Of a stretch of 64,000 nt of DNA, positions 19,598 to 30,746 are shown one piece after another (position 1 is the stretch's first letter; every line of letters begins with the position of its first letter). This DNA comes from Pelagomonas calceolata (Eukaryota > Sar > Pelagophyceae > Pelagomonadales > Pelagomonadaceae): contig CAKKNE010000002.1 in assembly GCA_918797485.1 (NCBI GenBank), forward strand, positions 896,501-960,500. Reading direction: 5' to 3'. The translations under genes were made by a program, and so were the position numbers. The notes beneath the pieces are model-generated. The model had not been told where the DNA came from, did no database searches, and saw only the letters and a list, made by a program, of their open reading frames with translations.

Positions 19598-22500
19598 CTA
19601 GATGAGGAACCGCTCGTCGACCATGGACGACTCCGCGATGTTCCGCGCCGAGTACGCCTCGCAGACCAATCTAATGAAGTGGTGCAGCAGGAACACCAAG
19701 AATATCGACAGCGTCGTGTTCCGGAACCAGATGTCCGCGACCGCAAACGTCAATATTTCTTGGACCAGCAGCTCCCAGTCGTGGCCCAGAAATAAACATT
19801 GCGTGAATTGCAAATCTCCTTCCCCAAAAAACCAGCCCTTGTCCGGTTGCAAGATGACGCTTCCGTCCGCCGTCGGGGGCGGCCCCTTGCCCATGATGCG
19901 GTCGAAGGTGTCCGGTCTAGCTGCCTGCCAATCGAGACCATGGGACTCCGCGAAGCCGTGCTGGAAGAACGTTCTCACGAAGGCTCCCACGCGAGAGGCG
20001 CCCTGGATCCGCCGAGCCTTCTCCTGTAAATCAGTTCCACCGAACAACACGTTCCGCCTTCCCAATCTCGCTTGCCCGAGCGGCGGAGGCGCCGCGTTCT
20101 CCCGGGATACCTTCGCCGCATGTAACGCCTCAGCTCTTTGTCTTCGACGCTCATCAGCCTCCGTAGCAGGCCCTCTTCTACGAGAGTCGCGGGAAGCGAT
20201 CCTACGAGTAGCTTCCCTCGCGGCTACGTCGGCCTCCGGGTCAGGTAATTCTAAAGTTTTGTCCATCACCCTATCCTGGACGTTCCGCCAGGCCCTCCTA
20301 AAAGCCGGCGACAGCCAGAGCTGGAAGACGTGGGCCTCGGGCATGTCCGGCACGAGTCGCGCTTGTCCACCGGGATCCTCCAATAAGTGATTACTGAGTT
20401 GCGCCATCGTGTCGTCGGCGTGCTCGTAGGCCGCATCCCCATGGACGTACCAGCCGTGGTACTCCGCGTCTAGTACCAAGACTGATACCTTGGCTACGGT
20501 ACATACATCTATGAAGGATTGAGCCTCCGGCTCCGACACAAAGCGCTGGTAGATGAGGTAGTTCCAGAGCCACTGTATAAAAGCTAACGCGAGCCAAAAA
20601 AACGTCGTATTGACAAATCTAAGAGCGATGTTGTGGTGGCCCGGCGTGAAATCGTTGCGATCTATTCTAGGTCTCGCAGTGGCATTGTGTTCTAATCCTA
20701 AACCAACCAGGAAGAACCCGAGCCAGAAGAGGATGAAGTGGACCGACGTTCTACGAGTCGTCTGGAGCTCGGCCCACTCGTTGGCGACGAAGATCGACCG
20801 CCAGGCACTGATAGGAAACGGGCTCTGCGGGTCCGGCGCGCGCGCGGGCTCCCAGTCCACGAAGAGCACCTCCATGGTGCACTGCTTGTAGACTAACTGG
20901 AAGACCACTAAAGTTTGCGTGACCCACAGACTTATTATGAGTGTACGCACGCCTGTGTGGGAACGATGTGAAGTTCGGAAACGTTTTGATAAAGGACGCC
21001 GCGTCCGCACCCCAGTACTCGAAATCTTTACCATCGTGTCTATTTTCCGTCGGGAGTAATGCGTAGGCCGTCGACTGCATCTTGAAGAAGACGAACCAAT
21101 AAGAGCAGAGGCAGAAGCACAGCGGGAAGAAGACGTGCACGAAGAGCCTTCCTAGTAGCAATAAAATGTTGAATAAATATCCTAAGGTGAGTCCACCGGA
21201 CGGCATATTCGCCGAATCGACGGCGTGGTTCCGTCGCTGGTACTGGCCCACGGACCAGAGCCACCAACAACCAACCACCGCTACAAAAAAGTAAATGAAG
21301 CCTTTGCCGACGCGCCAGAACCTGGACGAGCTCATAGAGTACTCGACCTCGAACTCAACCTTCGTCTGGGCCATCTTGTAGCCCTCCTCTATTGCTTCTC
21401 TTGTGCGTTCTCTGTACTTTAACTCTAAGATAGGTGTGTAGATCGAGGAGGCGTATCGGCCACTCGCGACAATCCTCAAAGTGATCTCCACCGCAAACCG
21501 CAGCAACTTCGGCTTATGAGCATCTTCATAGTACTTCGCGTCTCTGCCAGATAACGAATCGAATAAGGTAAATCTACGAACGAATATATCGTCGTCGCCG
21601 TCTTCTGTTCTGCCATTTTTGTTCACGGATTGCGCGTCCCTGCTTCTCAAGGCTTTGTTGAGGACCGGGACGGGTATGAGGCACTCCTGCTTTTCTTCTC
21701 CGTCAAACGTCGAACAGCCGTCTCTAGCCATATCGACCAGATACAATTCGTAGAAGACCGGATCTTTTGATTGCAACAACTTGAGGTCGCACTTGAAGTT
21801 GTGCCGCACGCTGTAGCCGTATCTCAGCCAGGACGTATCTGAGGCGGAACCACCTCCGGAACCCGTCCGCGGCGCGTCCATGCCACAATAAAAAAATTGC
21901 GTCGATAGAGCCTCAAAACTGACGAGTGTACCATTCATGGCGTAGGAAGCCAACCTCCACCTCAACTTGTGCTCCCCGGTCTCTTGTCCTCGAAACGACA
22001 GGGCCATCTGTACAGATGGGTCCTTCCTTAATGTCAAACCATCTCTCACTTGCACGCCCCCATCCCGCGTGTACGCCAGCCAGGGCATCTGCTTGTGCAT
22101 GCCCAGGTTGTTGATCGACGCGCGGTCCCGCATGGTGTCGTGGAACGCTTCGCAAGCGACTGACGAAAGGTCGTACTGCGTGAGCACACACAGGTTCGCG
22201 AGCGCCTGGCAGGCCTCGTCTGAGACAGGGGTGTTGTCGTGGTATCGACACTTCGTCGCGGCTCGAGCAAAGTGGTGCTGGACGAGCATGCTCTCCACAT
22301 GATCGACATCAGAAGCATCTCCATTATGCTTCGCCTGGACGTTGCTATATCTTATATTCGACGCGGCACTTTCCGGGTAGACGGCAATCGTGTCGTCGTG
22401 CTGTAGAGCGTCTATACAGCTTTGGGGACCCACGGCCGCGACTCCAACCCTAGCACCAGTAGTGCACGTACAGGCCTTCTCCGCTTGACTATAAGCCATG

Positions 22501-23039
22501 TCACCATCGGGGCACGTCTGGCATTCGTAGGGCGACGCTCTATAGAACTGGCCCGAGACGTGTGTATCTGATAAGGTGATAAATTGGCCGGCCGGGCAGG
22601 CCTCGCACGTGTTTTTTATTACATTTCCGGACGCGTCTCTCTCCACGAGTCTCTGATTGGCAGCACAAGACGTCACACCTTTCGTGCAGTTCGACGAGTC
22701 GGACAGGGACGTGACGGCGCACGCCTCGCACCGCAACGACCGGCACGTGCCGTCCGTGCCCGCCTCGTCCGCGCACTCTTCGGTGGTTTGCGTGAAGCCC
22801 ACGGGGCAGCGGCAGTTGAGCGCGTTGCCGTGTGCATCGACGTGGCGCGCGTCTCCGATGAGGTGCACGCCGGTGACGTCGTCGCCCATGACACTACAAG
22901 GCATGCAAGCGAGCTCGATCGTGTCGAGGAACTCATTCGCGGCGCAGCGGATCGTCGCGGGGTCGCGGATGACCCAGTCGTGGGCCTCGTTCGCTCCGGT
23001 TAATGCCGCGAGGGCGAGCAAGATGGTGGGGGCCAGCAT
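19598..23039 (-). CDS. TMEM67: Meckelin (TMEM67/MKS3), ciliary transition-zone protein
   Basis: Read as exons 23039-21032 and 20952-19598, giving 1,120 residues (human about 995). A signal peptide (MLAPTILLALAALTG) is followed by a long Cys-rich ectodomain with CxxC-type repeats (residues about 30-190), a beta-rich extracellular part, then several membrane spans beginning near the RVGKGFIYFFVAVVG segment. The region after the intron carries the family-typical EVLFVDWEPAR, FVANEWAELQTTRR and HHNIALRFVNTTFFW blocks. Meckelin sits at the ciliary transition zone and gates membrane protein entry. Open frame upstream of 23039 has no supporting similarity and is taken as 5' flanking. Presence of this gene implies that the organism makes, or until recently made, a flagellum. 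Confidence 0.88.
20953..21031 (-). other. Inferred intron in meckelin
   Basis: A 79-bp GT-AG intron with a good donor (GATG/GTAAAG) and acceptor (TTCCCACACAG/GC). Removal joins two frames that each match meckelin, phase 1, and makes the total coding length a multiple of three. The acceptor resembles the terminal repeat of the introner elements (TTTCCACACAG), but the donor side does not. Confidence 0.75.
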
Positions 23040-23495
23040 TTTGCGATGCCCGAGGCGCGGCGGCTGGCGTTTTGGGCTGCCTGGTTCCAACCTCCCAACT
23101 TGTCGCAACGATCGCGCGACGAGGCGGCTGCCGTTTCGCTTTGACGGTGAGCAGTGGCAGCGCGTTTCCTTGAACCACAGGTTCGAGCGTCCGGAGCCGC
23201 GCGCACCGCCGGCAAGCGCGCGATGGCAGGTGCGGGCCGGCACAAATTGGAAAAAAGGGGGGGTCCCGGTGGGGCGCGGTGGGATCGGCGAGGCGTCCCG
23301 CCAGGCCTTGCAGGCTGCCCAGTCGATGATCGGGAGAAATATGGCGCGACACAGGAGCGTACGGGGTCTGGAGCGCCGGCCACACTGCCGGCCACACAGC
23401 TCCACATTGGGCAGCCTTGTGCTGCGCTTTCTCGCGTCCGCGTGGCCGCAGGATACTCCTTTGCATCCCTGCTCCACCCCTGCGACAGATCCTAG
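23040..23495. promoter_or_regulatory. Divergent upstream region of meckelin and PPPDE gene
   Basis: 456 bp between outward-facing start codons. Open frames run through it on both strands because of GC bias, but none has an ATG-initiated product with a recognisable domain. No clear motif was found. Confidence 0.35.
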
Positions 23496-24077
23496 ATGGG
23501 CGGCGCCTGCACGACACCGCAAGAGGTCGAGTACGAGGTCGTGCTGCACACGTACAATGCATGTACAGGCCCGGCCCAGGCTTTCCTCGGCTTGCTGGGC
23601 GGCGGCGGCGCCTACGTCTCGGGCATTGAGGTCGGCGGCGCCGAGTACTCGTTCGATGATCGGGGATGTCATCAGACGGAGCCCGGCAAGCCTGCCTCGA
23701 GCGCCGCGGCGAGCGAGAAGGAGCGACGGGTCCTGGGCAGTGCAACGATGACGCCGGCGCGGCTGCGAAAGATCATTCGCAGCGTCCAGCGCGAGTTCAA
23801 GCCGGCGAAGGAGCAACGGACGCCGTACACGTACGACCTCGTGTCGCGCAACGGCAATCATTTTTCTACGGCGCTGGCCCTGGCGCTGGGTGTGGACCCG
23901 CCGCCGCCGTCCCTCAACGCGCTCGCGAACACAGCGAATATGGCCGCGAACCTGCTGGGCTCCCTCGCGGGCCAATTCGGCGGCGCGATGGGCCAGGCGT
24001 CCGCGAACGCGCAGACGCCCAACGCCGTCGCCGTGCCGATGCACGCGCCGGTACCCGTGGCGCAGGGGATCTCATAA
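23496..24077 (+). CDS. PPPDE-family (DeSI-like) protein lacking both catalytic residues
   Basis: A 193-residue PPPDE-fold protein; family members are deubiquitinating or deSUMOylating cysteine peptidases with a His-Cys dyad. Family landmarks are VVLHTYN, GIEVGGAEYSFDD, VLGSATMTPARL and YTYDLVSRNGNHF, followed by LALALG and PPPPSLN. In active members the first motif reads (F/Y)HSG and the last NCNHF. Here the His is Val41 (AYVSGIEV) and the Cys is Gly120 (RNGNHF). The fold is therefore predicted, but catalysis is not. The N-terminus MGGACTT fits myristoylation plus palmitoylation, so membrane attachment is likely. The C-terminal 50 residues are Ala/Gly/Asn-rich. The gene is convergent with the next one, 2 bp between stops. 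Confidence 0.8.
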   Translation: MGGACTTPQEVEYEVVLHTYNACTGPAQAFLGLLGGGGAYVSGIEVGGAEYSFDDRGCHQTEPGKPASSAAASEKERRVLGSATMTPARLRKIIRSVQREFKPAKEQRTPYTYDLVSRNGNHFSTALALALGVDPPPPSLNALANTANMAANLLGSLAGQFGGAMGQASANAQTPNAVAVPMHAPVPVAQGIS

Positions 24078-24079
24078 CA

Positions 24080-24883
24080 CTAACTTATACAACATCGAAA
24101 CAACGGGCCGGGCGGGAGCTGCCCGAAACCGGCTGCGTAGGCGCCGTCGAACGAGAATTGCTCGTCGCTCGCGTCGCCGTCGAAGCGGACCGCACCGGCG
24201 TCGATTGGTAAAGGGCGGAACGCGACGTCGGCGCCGCCGTCCCAGCTCGCGGCCTCCAGGCGCTTGAGCTGATCCACGAATTGCGAGCGCGTCGGGCGGC
24301 ACGGGTCGAGCACGAGTCGCGCCGTTGCGCGGCTCGCGGCTACCGCACCCGCCGTCGCCTTGGCCAGCGGCGTCGAATAGAACGTGTCGCACGCGACGAC
24401 GAGGTCGAACGGGCCGCGCGCGCGCACGAGCGCTTCGACGGCGGCGGCGTCGGAAAAATCTAACTTTTCGACCGCGAAGCTAAGATCCGGATTCGCGTCG
24501 CGGGCCGCCCGCAACAACCGGAGGCACAGCTCCGAGGCGTCCGTGGCGATGACACGCGCGCCGAACTTCGCCGCGGCGAGGGCCGTGAGACCCGTTCCCG
24601 CGCCGAGCTCGAGGATGGACAGCCCGCGGAGGCCGCCGCGCCGGGCGTTCGAAAGCCGCTCAAGCGCAGAGATCGCGGCGACGCCTGCAGGCCAGACGAC
24701 GGAGCCCACGGGCTCAACGTCGCCGTCCAACGCGCACGCAACCATTGCCTTCTCGTCGTCCGCGTTGAACCAAGTAAGTTGCGCCCCGTTGCGCAGCGTA
24801 GCAGTGAGCCTCCGCAGCGGTACTGCATTTGTAGCGGTCCATTGCTGCATGTCAGTGCACAGCCAAGGCGTTGGCCAGATCAT
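24080..24883 (-). CDS. METTL21-type (family 16) protein methyltransferase
   Basis: A 267-residue class I SAM-dependent methyltransferase. Motif I is LELGAGTG (92-98), motif II VIATDAS, and the post-II motif CDTFY (D166-Y169) matches the DxxY signature of the lysine methyltransferase family 16 (METTL21/22/18). VVWPAG ahead of motif I is also typical. The substrate, probably a protein lysine, is unknown. The start is the ATG at 24883; Met12 (MQQWTATN) is an alternative start that would remove a Trp/Pro-rich lead. The length is normal for the family. Confidence 0.82.
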   Translation of the reverse strand: MIWPTPWLCTDMQQWTATNAVPLRRLTATLRNGAQLTWFNADDEKAMVACALDGDVEPVGSVVWPAGVAAISALERLSNARRGGLRGLSILELGAGTGLTALAAAKFGARVIATDASELCLRLLRAARDANPDLSFAVEKLDFSDAAAVEALVRARGPFDLVVACDTFYSTPLAKATAGAVAASRATARLVLDPCRPTRSQFVDQLKRLEAASWDGGADVAFRPLPIDAGAVRFDGDASDEQFSFDGAYAAGFGQLPPGPLFRCCIS

Positions 24884-25128
24884 ACGCGTCGCCAGCGCAC
24901 GCGCACCGACTCCTGCGTCCCCCAGGCCACTGCTTGGCAGCTATGCCGATCACTGCAGCCAGAGCCACGCCTAATACTGCCCAGAGCCTGCTTGCTAGTA
25001 TCTACGCCGCTAGCCACGCGGGATTACGAACGCGCGGGAGCCCTGGAAGCCGCGGCCTGGGACTCTGGGCTAGGCTAATAGACGCACTAGAAACGAAAAC
25101 ACAGTCCCCCTCCTTACACGAGAGCGTC

Positions 25129-28100
25129 TCAGATCGAGGGGATTTGCGGCGCCGGCACGGGAGTGTTGTAGGAGTCCGTCTCCGCGTTGGCTTCGGCGGC
25201 CGCCGCCTCCCTTAACTTGCCCTGGCGGACCCATTCCGCCGGGGCCACGTCCTCACGTAATAAGAACAGCAAATACGGCGCCCGCGACGCCTGGGACACC
25301 TCGTCGTCGTCCCTGACACCAACGGTGGCATCGTTAAACAACCGCCAGCACCCATCATCCCTAGAACGCGCGTACGCGGTATAATGCCCAAATTCGATGG
25401 TCCCGAAGTGGTTCACGACGGCACATAAGTAGTACCTCGTCGACGGCAGTTCATCACTCTCATTCTCAGCCGCTCCAACATACTTCCCAATGTCTATCGG
25501 GATATTGCTAGGTACGGCCACGGGCGTTTCGAGTTTCGCCGAGTGGTACCCCAGCATCTCAAACCGCTTCAAGTGCAACACGAGCACGGGCGGGTTCGGC
25601 GCCGCCAGTCGCAACCGTTTGACCGCTCTCACGCGCTTCTCGCACCCCGGGCACTTCCACGCGTCGGCCGTATCTAACCGCTCCTTCGACGCGAACAACT
25701 TCAGTAATTTGTCGACAGTTAACGGCGTCTCGGACGGCTCCGACGGCCGCGCCGCGTCCTTGGCCAACGCCTCGACGCGATCGCGACTCCCGTCGGGGTT
25801 GCCCGCGATATAATCACATGATCTAGCGTCTCTCCATTCACATCTGAGATACTCGACGGAGGGCTGGCAGGGGTTGTTCCTATCGTTCGAATAGAGCAGC
25901 GGGAGGTCGCCCCACCGCCTCCGGCGCGACGGCCACCCCGAGTAGTAATTCAAGTTGTCCTGCAAATCATCCTCCTCCTCTTCCGACGACTCGTCGTCGA
26001 TCTGCGTATTCGTCAGGCACCGCATGCGGTCGTCGGACAGGTACCGCCCGTCCTTGTCCGTGCGGAAAAACAACACCGGGGCGCGCGGCGGCGGCTGGTC
26101 GTAATAATTGTCCCGCTGCCAGTGTCTTGAGGAAGAATTACGTTGCGGGCTCGGCGATCTGGAGGACGAGGCGTCGTCGTCGGCGTCGTCGTCGTTCCCG
26201 TAGCGATACCTTTTGGTAAGACCCGCTACTTCATCATCGTACGAATTAGATACGCCGGCCGTGTTCAACCCCGCGCGCTTCTTCTGCCTTCTGTTCCGCT
26301 CCGGCGAGTCGTCCGCGTAGTAGTCGGCCGTGCCTGCGCGGGGCTCAAAATCGAAAAAGAAACCACCCACCGCCATGATTCTAGGAAACGAGTCCCAGCA
26401 ACAAAGTGAAGGCACCGCAACACCTCAAAACGCCGAGACCGTGCCCCCCTTCAACCCCGAGTCGAACTCCCCATACCGGCCGTCGTCCCAGCTCCGTTCC
26501 CGTTCGTCATCATAATCATTATCTCTATAGTCCGAGCGGTAGGACTGGGTCCGACTCCCGTAGGTCTGCGTGTCCTGCTGCGGGCTCCACTCGGGGGCGT
26601 CCTGGCCCCACGACTCTCGCGCGGGCGTCGGGGACCGGTTCACGTAGTAACTCGTGTTCGGGTCGTAGCCGTTCGACCCGTCGAGACTATCGTCGACGTC
26701 GGCCGCATCGGATCGTTGCGACTCCTCGTCGTCGTCCGTCTCGTTGGCGATCCTTCTCCTCCTAGATCTTTGGACGGGCCGCGGTTGGCCGCGCTGCTGC
26801 CAGGGAGCCACGTCCTGGCGACGCGCCGGGATTTGGTACGTCGCTGGTTGAAAATGAGAAGATCTCTGCGCATAGGGCTGCCGCCCGTAGTTGTAGCGCG
26901 GCGGCTCCTGGTGCGCCTCGGCGTGGTATTCTTCCCGCGTCAGCATCGTGTAGAGCAATTTGTAGGTCTGGCGCTCATTCGGTCCCGGGTTGCCGTCCCG
27001 GAAAGATCGAGGCATCGTTACTAGGGTCGGCGTGCCTCGTAAAGGGTGCCGATGTCTATGATAGCCGTCGTCAGGCTCGTCCGACAGCTTGTGGTAGAGC
27101 ACGATGCCTATGGAAGCTGCGGGTCGAGCCGTTTCTCTTCGCGGCGGATCCGCATCTGAGTCATCCTCCTCCTCCGGAGGCAGCTGCTGGTTCCAAGGAG
27201 AAGGCTCCAAGGGGTCCTCTCGATTCCCAGCCGCCCAGGCCACGACCGTCCCGCACTGGTCCACACAGCCCACCAAGCGCGTGGGCGTACCGTCATCCCC
27301 GCCACACACCCGCAACGTCATGGGCACCATGGTCACGGCGTTCCGGTCCGGCCGCTGGATCCACCGGATAGGCGACACGCGAGCTTCTCTTGTTGTACTA
27401 TCGTAGGTCCCTTCACACGAATAAGCGCCTTGCTGGCCGTTTCCGGTAATAAAGTCGAAGATGATCTTCACGTCCGCGTTCGGTAGGGTACTTTTCGGAG
27501 GAGGTTCGGGCCGCTTCTCGTCCTCGTCTTCACTGTCAGTATGGTGCTTCTCCTCCTGGACGGGCTCTTCCTGCTGTGTTGGTGGTAGTAGACTAACACC
27601 AGTAACTTCAAATCTGCAAGCTCGAGCCTCCTTCGAGCAATTGTACTCGCCGTAGTACGTCCCCCCGACGTTAAATACCGCAGTAGCTAGCAATGGAGAT
27701 TCTTTTCTTGCATCTTCCCTGTTGTGGTAACCCTGCACCCTATCGTCATAAGGGACGCATAGTTGTCTCCTCCATAAAGGTTGCCGCGCCGTCCACGGGT
27801 AGTACGCCTGCGGGTCGCTCACTTCGTACGCGACGACGTCGTCTTGTTGCGTCACCTCGTCGACGGGGTCCGTCGCGCAGAAGAAGCGGTGGACCTTGTT
27901 CTGCCAGACATCTGCCAAGATCAATTTGTTCCACGGGACGCCACTACTTGCTGAGGTAGCGTGTAGCAATTCGGAGATGGGCGCGTCCCTTCTTACCAAG
28001 ACAGATTCAAAGGACGTCCGCGAACCTTGATGGGCGAGCGAGCGCTCGACGCGCACCGAAACTCTTCTCGGTGGCGGCTCCCCCTGGGATCTTCGTAAAG

Positions 28101-29277
28101 GTAAAGACACACAAACGAACTGCTCGTGCGTCACGGACTGGTGCCGGCACTCGTCGCAGACTAGTTCGGACGCGAACTTGCCTCCTAGTAACTCTTCTAT
28201 CCTTGAATCGGGAGGGGGCGGTTGCTCATCATCGTCGTCGTCTTGCGGACGTGGCGAGGCGGTCTCCGTCGCCGGTGTTACTGGTGCTTGAACGTCATTC
28301 AACAGTTCTGTGGTAGGCGACATGGGTTGGAGTGCCCGCATCGCGGCTTGCGCCGCGGCGGCCGCCTCGTCGTCGAGCCGCCGCTTCTCGCGCTCCTTCC
28401 GCCGTCGCTCGACCATCCGCCGGCGCTCCCTGACCAAATTCTGGTCCTCGTGCAACCCATCTAGGAGAGCCGCGAGAAACTCATGAGCGTCGTGTTGAGC
28501 ATAGCCCTGGAAGTCCGGCCGCCAGCGCGCCATGACCTTCTTCATGTGCGAGGGCTTCACGGCGTATGGTGACGTTCCTGTGGTCAACTCTGTGGCGAGT
28601 TGGGAAAAAGCTTCGGAAACTTTCCCTTTTGAACCCATCGAATTGTACCGCGCGAGGCGGTCCATGTAGGGTGCGGGCGGCGGGGGCGGCGGCCCGTAGA
28701 CCGTGCCCGCGGCTTGGGCTGCTTCCACAATTCGACCAGCGTTGACGAGCGAGACGACGTCGGTGTTTTGCACTTGCTCCGACGCGGTCATGAGCGCGGC
28801 CATGCCCCCCACGCCCGTCGGCGAGTTGACGCGTGCTAGCGGCCTTCGCGACGGCGGCGTCGCCGGGACCTCTTGCGTCAATGGTTGGCTTCTTGGTGGC
28901 GTCCCGGGAATGACATTGTCAACAGAAGACCCGCGCGGTCTCGCTGTTAAACCTGGTGGCGTCCTCGGACTTATAGTAGCGTGGTGCTCCGGGCCGTCGC
29001 CCAAGGATCCGAGGCTCCCCATCGAGTCCGCGCGCTCTCGTTGCGTGTCGGGGGCCACGTAAAAGTCCCGGAGAGGCGGGACATGCACTAAAGCTTGGAG
29101 GACCGAGTTCATGTAGCACGTGTTGCCCAAATTGCACAGTCCCGTGGCGTCGCGCGCGGGCCGCTGGCCTCGTCTCCTCTTGCGCCGGGGCGGGCTCCCG
29201 CCGTAGGGGCTCCGCGGCGCGCCGGGGCTCCGCGGCGGCGCCGGGGACCGCGGCGCGTTCGGCGAGGCGGGGTACAT
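25129..29277 (-). CDS. Ubiquitin-specific protease (USP/UCH peptidase C19)
   Basis: Two exons, 29277-26477 and 26380-25129, give about 1,350 residues. The Cys box GLCNLGNTCYMNS places the nucleophile at Cys54. The His box is HFGTIEFGHYTAYAR near the C-terminus, with the downstream WRLFNDATVGVRDDDEV. Zinc-coordinating pairs VCDECRH and WKCPGCEKR mark the fingers subdomain. Between the Cys and His boxes there is a long, acidic, Arg/Tyr/Asp-rich low-complexity insertion (about residues 650-1130). USPs remove ubiquitin from proteins in cytosol or nucleus. The N-terminus is Pro/Arg-rich with repeated PRSP. The start is the ATG at 29277. Confidence 0.88.
26381..26476 (-). other. Inferred intron in the USP gene
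   Basis: A GT (GTATGG) to AG (TTTCCTAG) intron of 96 bp spanning an in-frame stop at 26425-26427. Both flanking frames belong to the same protease (the Cys box lies upstream, the His box downstream), and removal is phase 2 with a total coding length divisible by three. Another splice pair in the same segment cannot be excluded. Confidence 0.55.
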
Positions 29278-29573
29278 GTCAACAGTGTCGCCCGCGCCGC
29301 CGCGCTGGGCCTAATTCTCTGTGGCGCTCTCCGCAGTGATTGCGGCTTCTGCTGCGACGCGGCGTGCCCCGTTTTCGCAGCACAGCTACCAGCCGACAGC
29401 ACAGGCCTCTACCAGCCACTTTTTGGCTATTTTGCTGCAGCAAAAGCCGCGCGCCGGCGATTTTGACCCCAGGAAAACCCGTGAATTTTTTTATTTGAAA
29501 TTGAGTTCTCCCCCACGCCCGGTTTTGGCCCTCGGAAGCCGTTCACCACACCTCCACAAGAATCCAAGTTAAC

Positions 29574-30536
29574 TCACAGCTCCCCGCCGCCGCCCCCGAC
29601 GGCCTCCGAGTGCGCCGCGACCTCCGCCGCGACCAGCTCCCGCAGCCTCTCCGCGAGCGACCCCGGCGCGGTGTCGAAGGCGCGGACCAAGTCGCCGCGC
29701 GTCGTCGCCGCGCCCTCGGCGGGCCGGTAGAGCTCGTCGACCGGCAACAACAGGCGCGACGTACTCGATATCAGGCAACCCTCCCACCGGTCCACATCTT
29801 TCAGGTCCGGCGCCTCCAACACCACAGGAATGCGCTCCCGCTCGCACACCTCGAGCGCGAGGCGCCGCACCGTGCCCATCAGAATACCTTCGCCCGCCGT
29901 CACCACCTTACCATCGACGATAGCATAAAAGTTCGTCTGCGACCCCTCCAATATTTTTCCCTCATCGGAAAGGAGTAACTCATTGATCGGCGCGTGCGCC
30001 TCCGCCTGCAGTTTTTCTAGAGGCGCCCGCGCCGAGACCCAGGCCGAGTCCTTCGCCGCGGCGTTCGCGCGCGGCGCGCCGCGCGTCTCGACGCGCACGG
30101 GCTTCGACGGTATAGGTGGTAACGGGGACGCGTGCGCCGCGACCGTCGTCTCACCATCATCATCCCACGACACCAAAAACGTGAGCTTGAGCTCTTCGCC
30201 CCCATGGGTCGCACGGTAGGCGTCGACGACGGCCCCGGCGGCGCCGTCGAGCCTACGTCGTAGTCTCGCCGGGTCCACTAAATCTACTGCGTCGCCGACG
30301 GGCGCCATCTGCCGGATGCTGTCGGCGGTGCGCTGGACGTGCGCCGACCACTCGAAGACCTTGCCCGCATGCGTTCTTGCGGTCGTATAAGCGCCCGACG
30401 GCGACGCCTGCAGCCAGGCTTTCGCCGTCTGGGCCGTCGGTTTTGCAATGCTCTCGATGGCACTGACAAAGGGCTGTGCGGTCGTAGTCATGGCTCTCGC
30501 ACGTGTCGTGAGGAGTGATAACATGAGCACACGCAT
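29574..30536 (-). CDS. Class IV PLP aminotransferase-like enzyme
   Basis: About 320 residues of the fold-type IV PLP family (branched-chain aminotransferase, D-amino-acid transaminase, aminodeoxychorismate lyase). The probable PLP lysine is in AAAKDSAW. The C-terminal half carries the family core INELLLSDEGKILEGSQTNFY, then GEGILMGTVRRLALEVC and ISSTSRLLLPVDEL. The E-x-SxTN-type motif supports a PLP enzyme, but substrate specificity is not evident; similarity looks nearest to plant/algal 4-amino-4-deoxychorismate lyase-like or BCAT-like proteins. The first ATG is at 30536 (MRVLMLSLLTTRARAM), followed by a Ser/Arg-rich lead that could target plastid or mitochondrion. Confidence 0.78.
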   Translation of the reverse strand: MRVLMLSLLTTRARAMTTTAQPFVSAIESIAKPTAQTAKAWLQASPSGAYTTARTHAGKVFEWSAHVQRTADSIRQMAPVGDAVDLVDPARLRRRLDGAAGAVVDAYRATHGGEELKLTFLVSWDDDGETTVAAHASPLPPIPSKPVRVETRGAPRANAAAKDSAWVSARAPLEKLQAEAHAPINELLLSDEGKILEGSQTNFYAIVDGKVVTAGEGILMGTVRRLALEVCERERIPVVLEAPDLKDVDRWEGCLISSTSRLLLPVDELYRPAEGAATTRGDLVRAFDTAPGSLAERLRELVAAEVAAHSEAVGGGGGEL

Positions 30537-30746
30537 CGACAACGCTGCCGATTGACAGCTTTAATGCTGTGTAAGGCCAGCACAACCGGCCCAAGCACCA
30601 GCTCAGGCTAGCGTCCTGTAACATACTAGCGAAGCACGGTTATTGCTGGCTGCTTGGGCTTGCGTAGGGCGCAAGGGGCCCTAAGGAACGTAACAGGCAT
30701 ACGCAGTAGCCACATCGATACGGCGCCACGGCGTAGCGGGACCGAC
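30537..30746. promoter_or_regulatory. Divergent promoter region
   Basis: 210 bp between outward-facing ATGs. It contains GGCTAGCG (30607-30614) and ACTAGCGAAGCACGGTTATT (30624-30643). This CTAG-plus-GCACSGT combination resembles motifs seen at 13983, 51092-51105, 51906 and 58716-58843. Confidence 0.35.

Noticed and set aside
23042-24044. N-terminal extension of meckelin upstream of 23039
   Set aside because: No ATG context or similarity; the ATG at 23039 gives a clean signal peptide, and the extension overlaps the PPPDE gene on the other strand.
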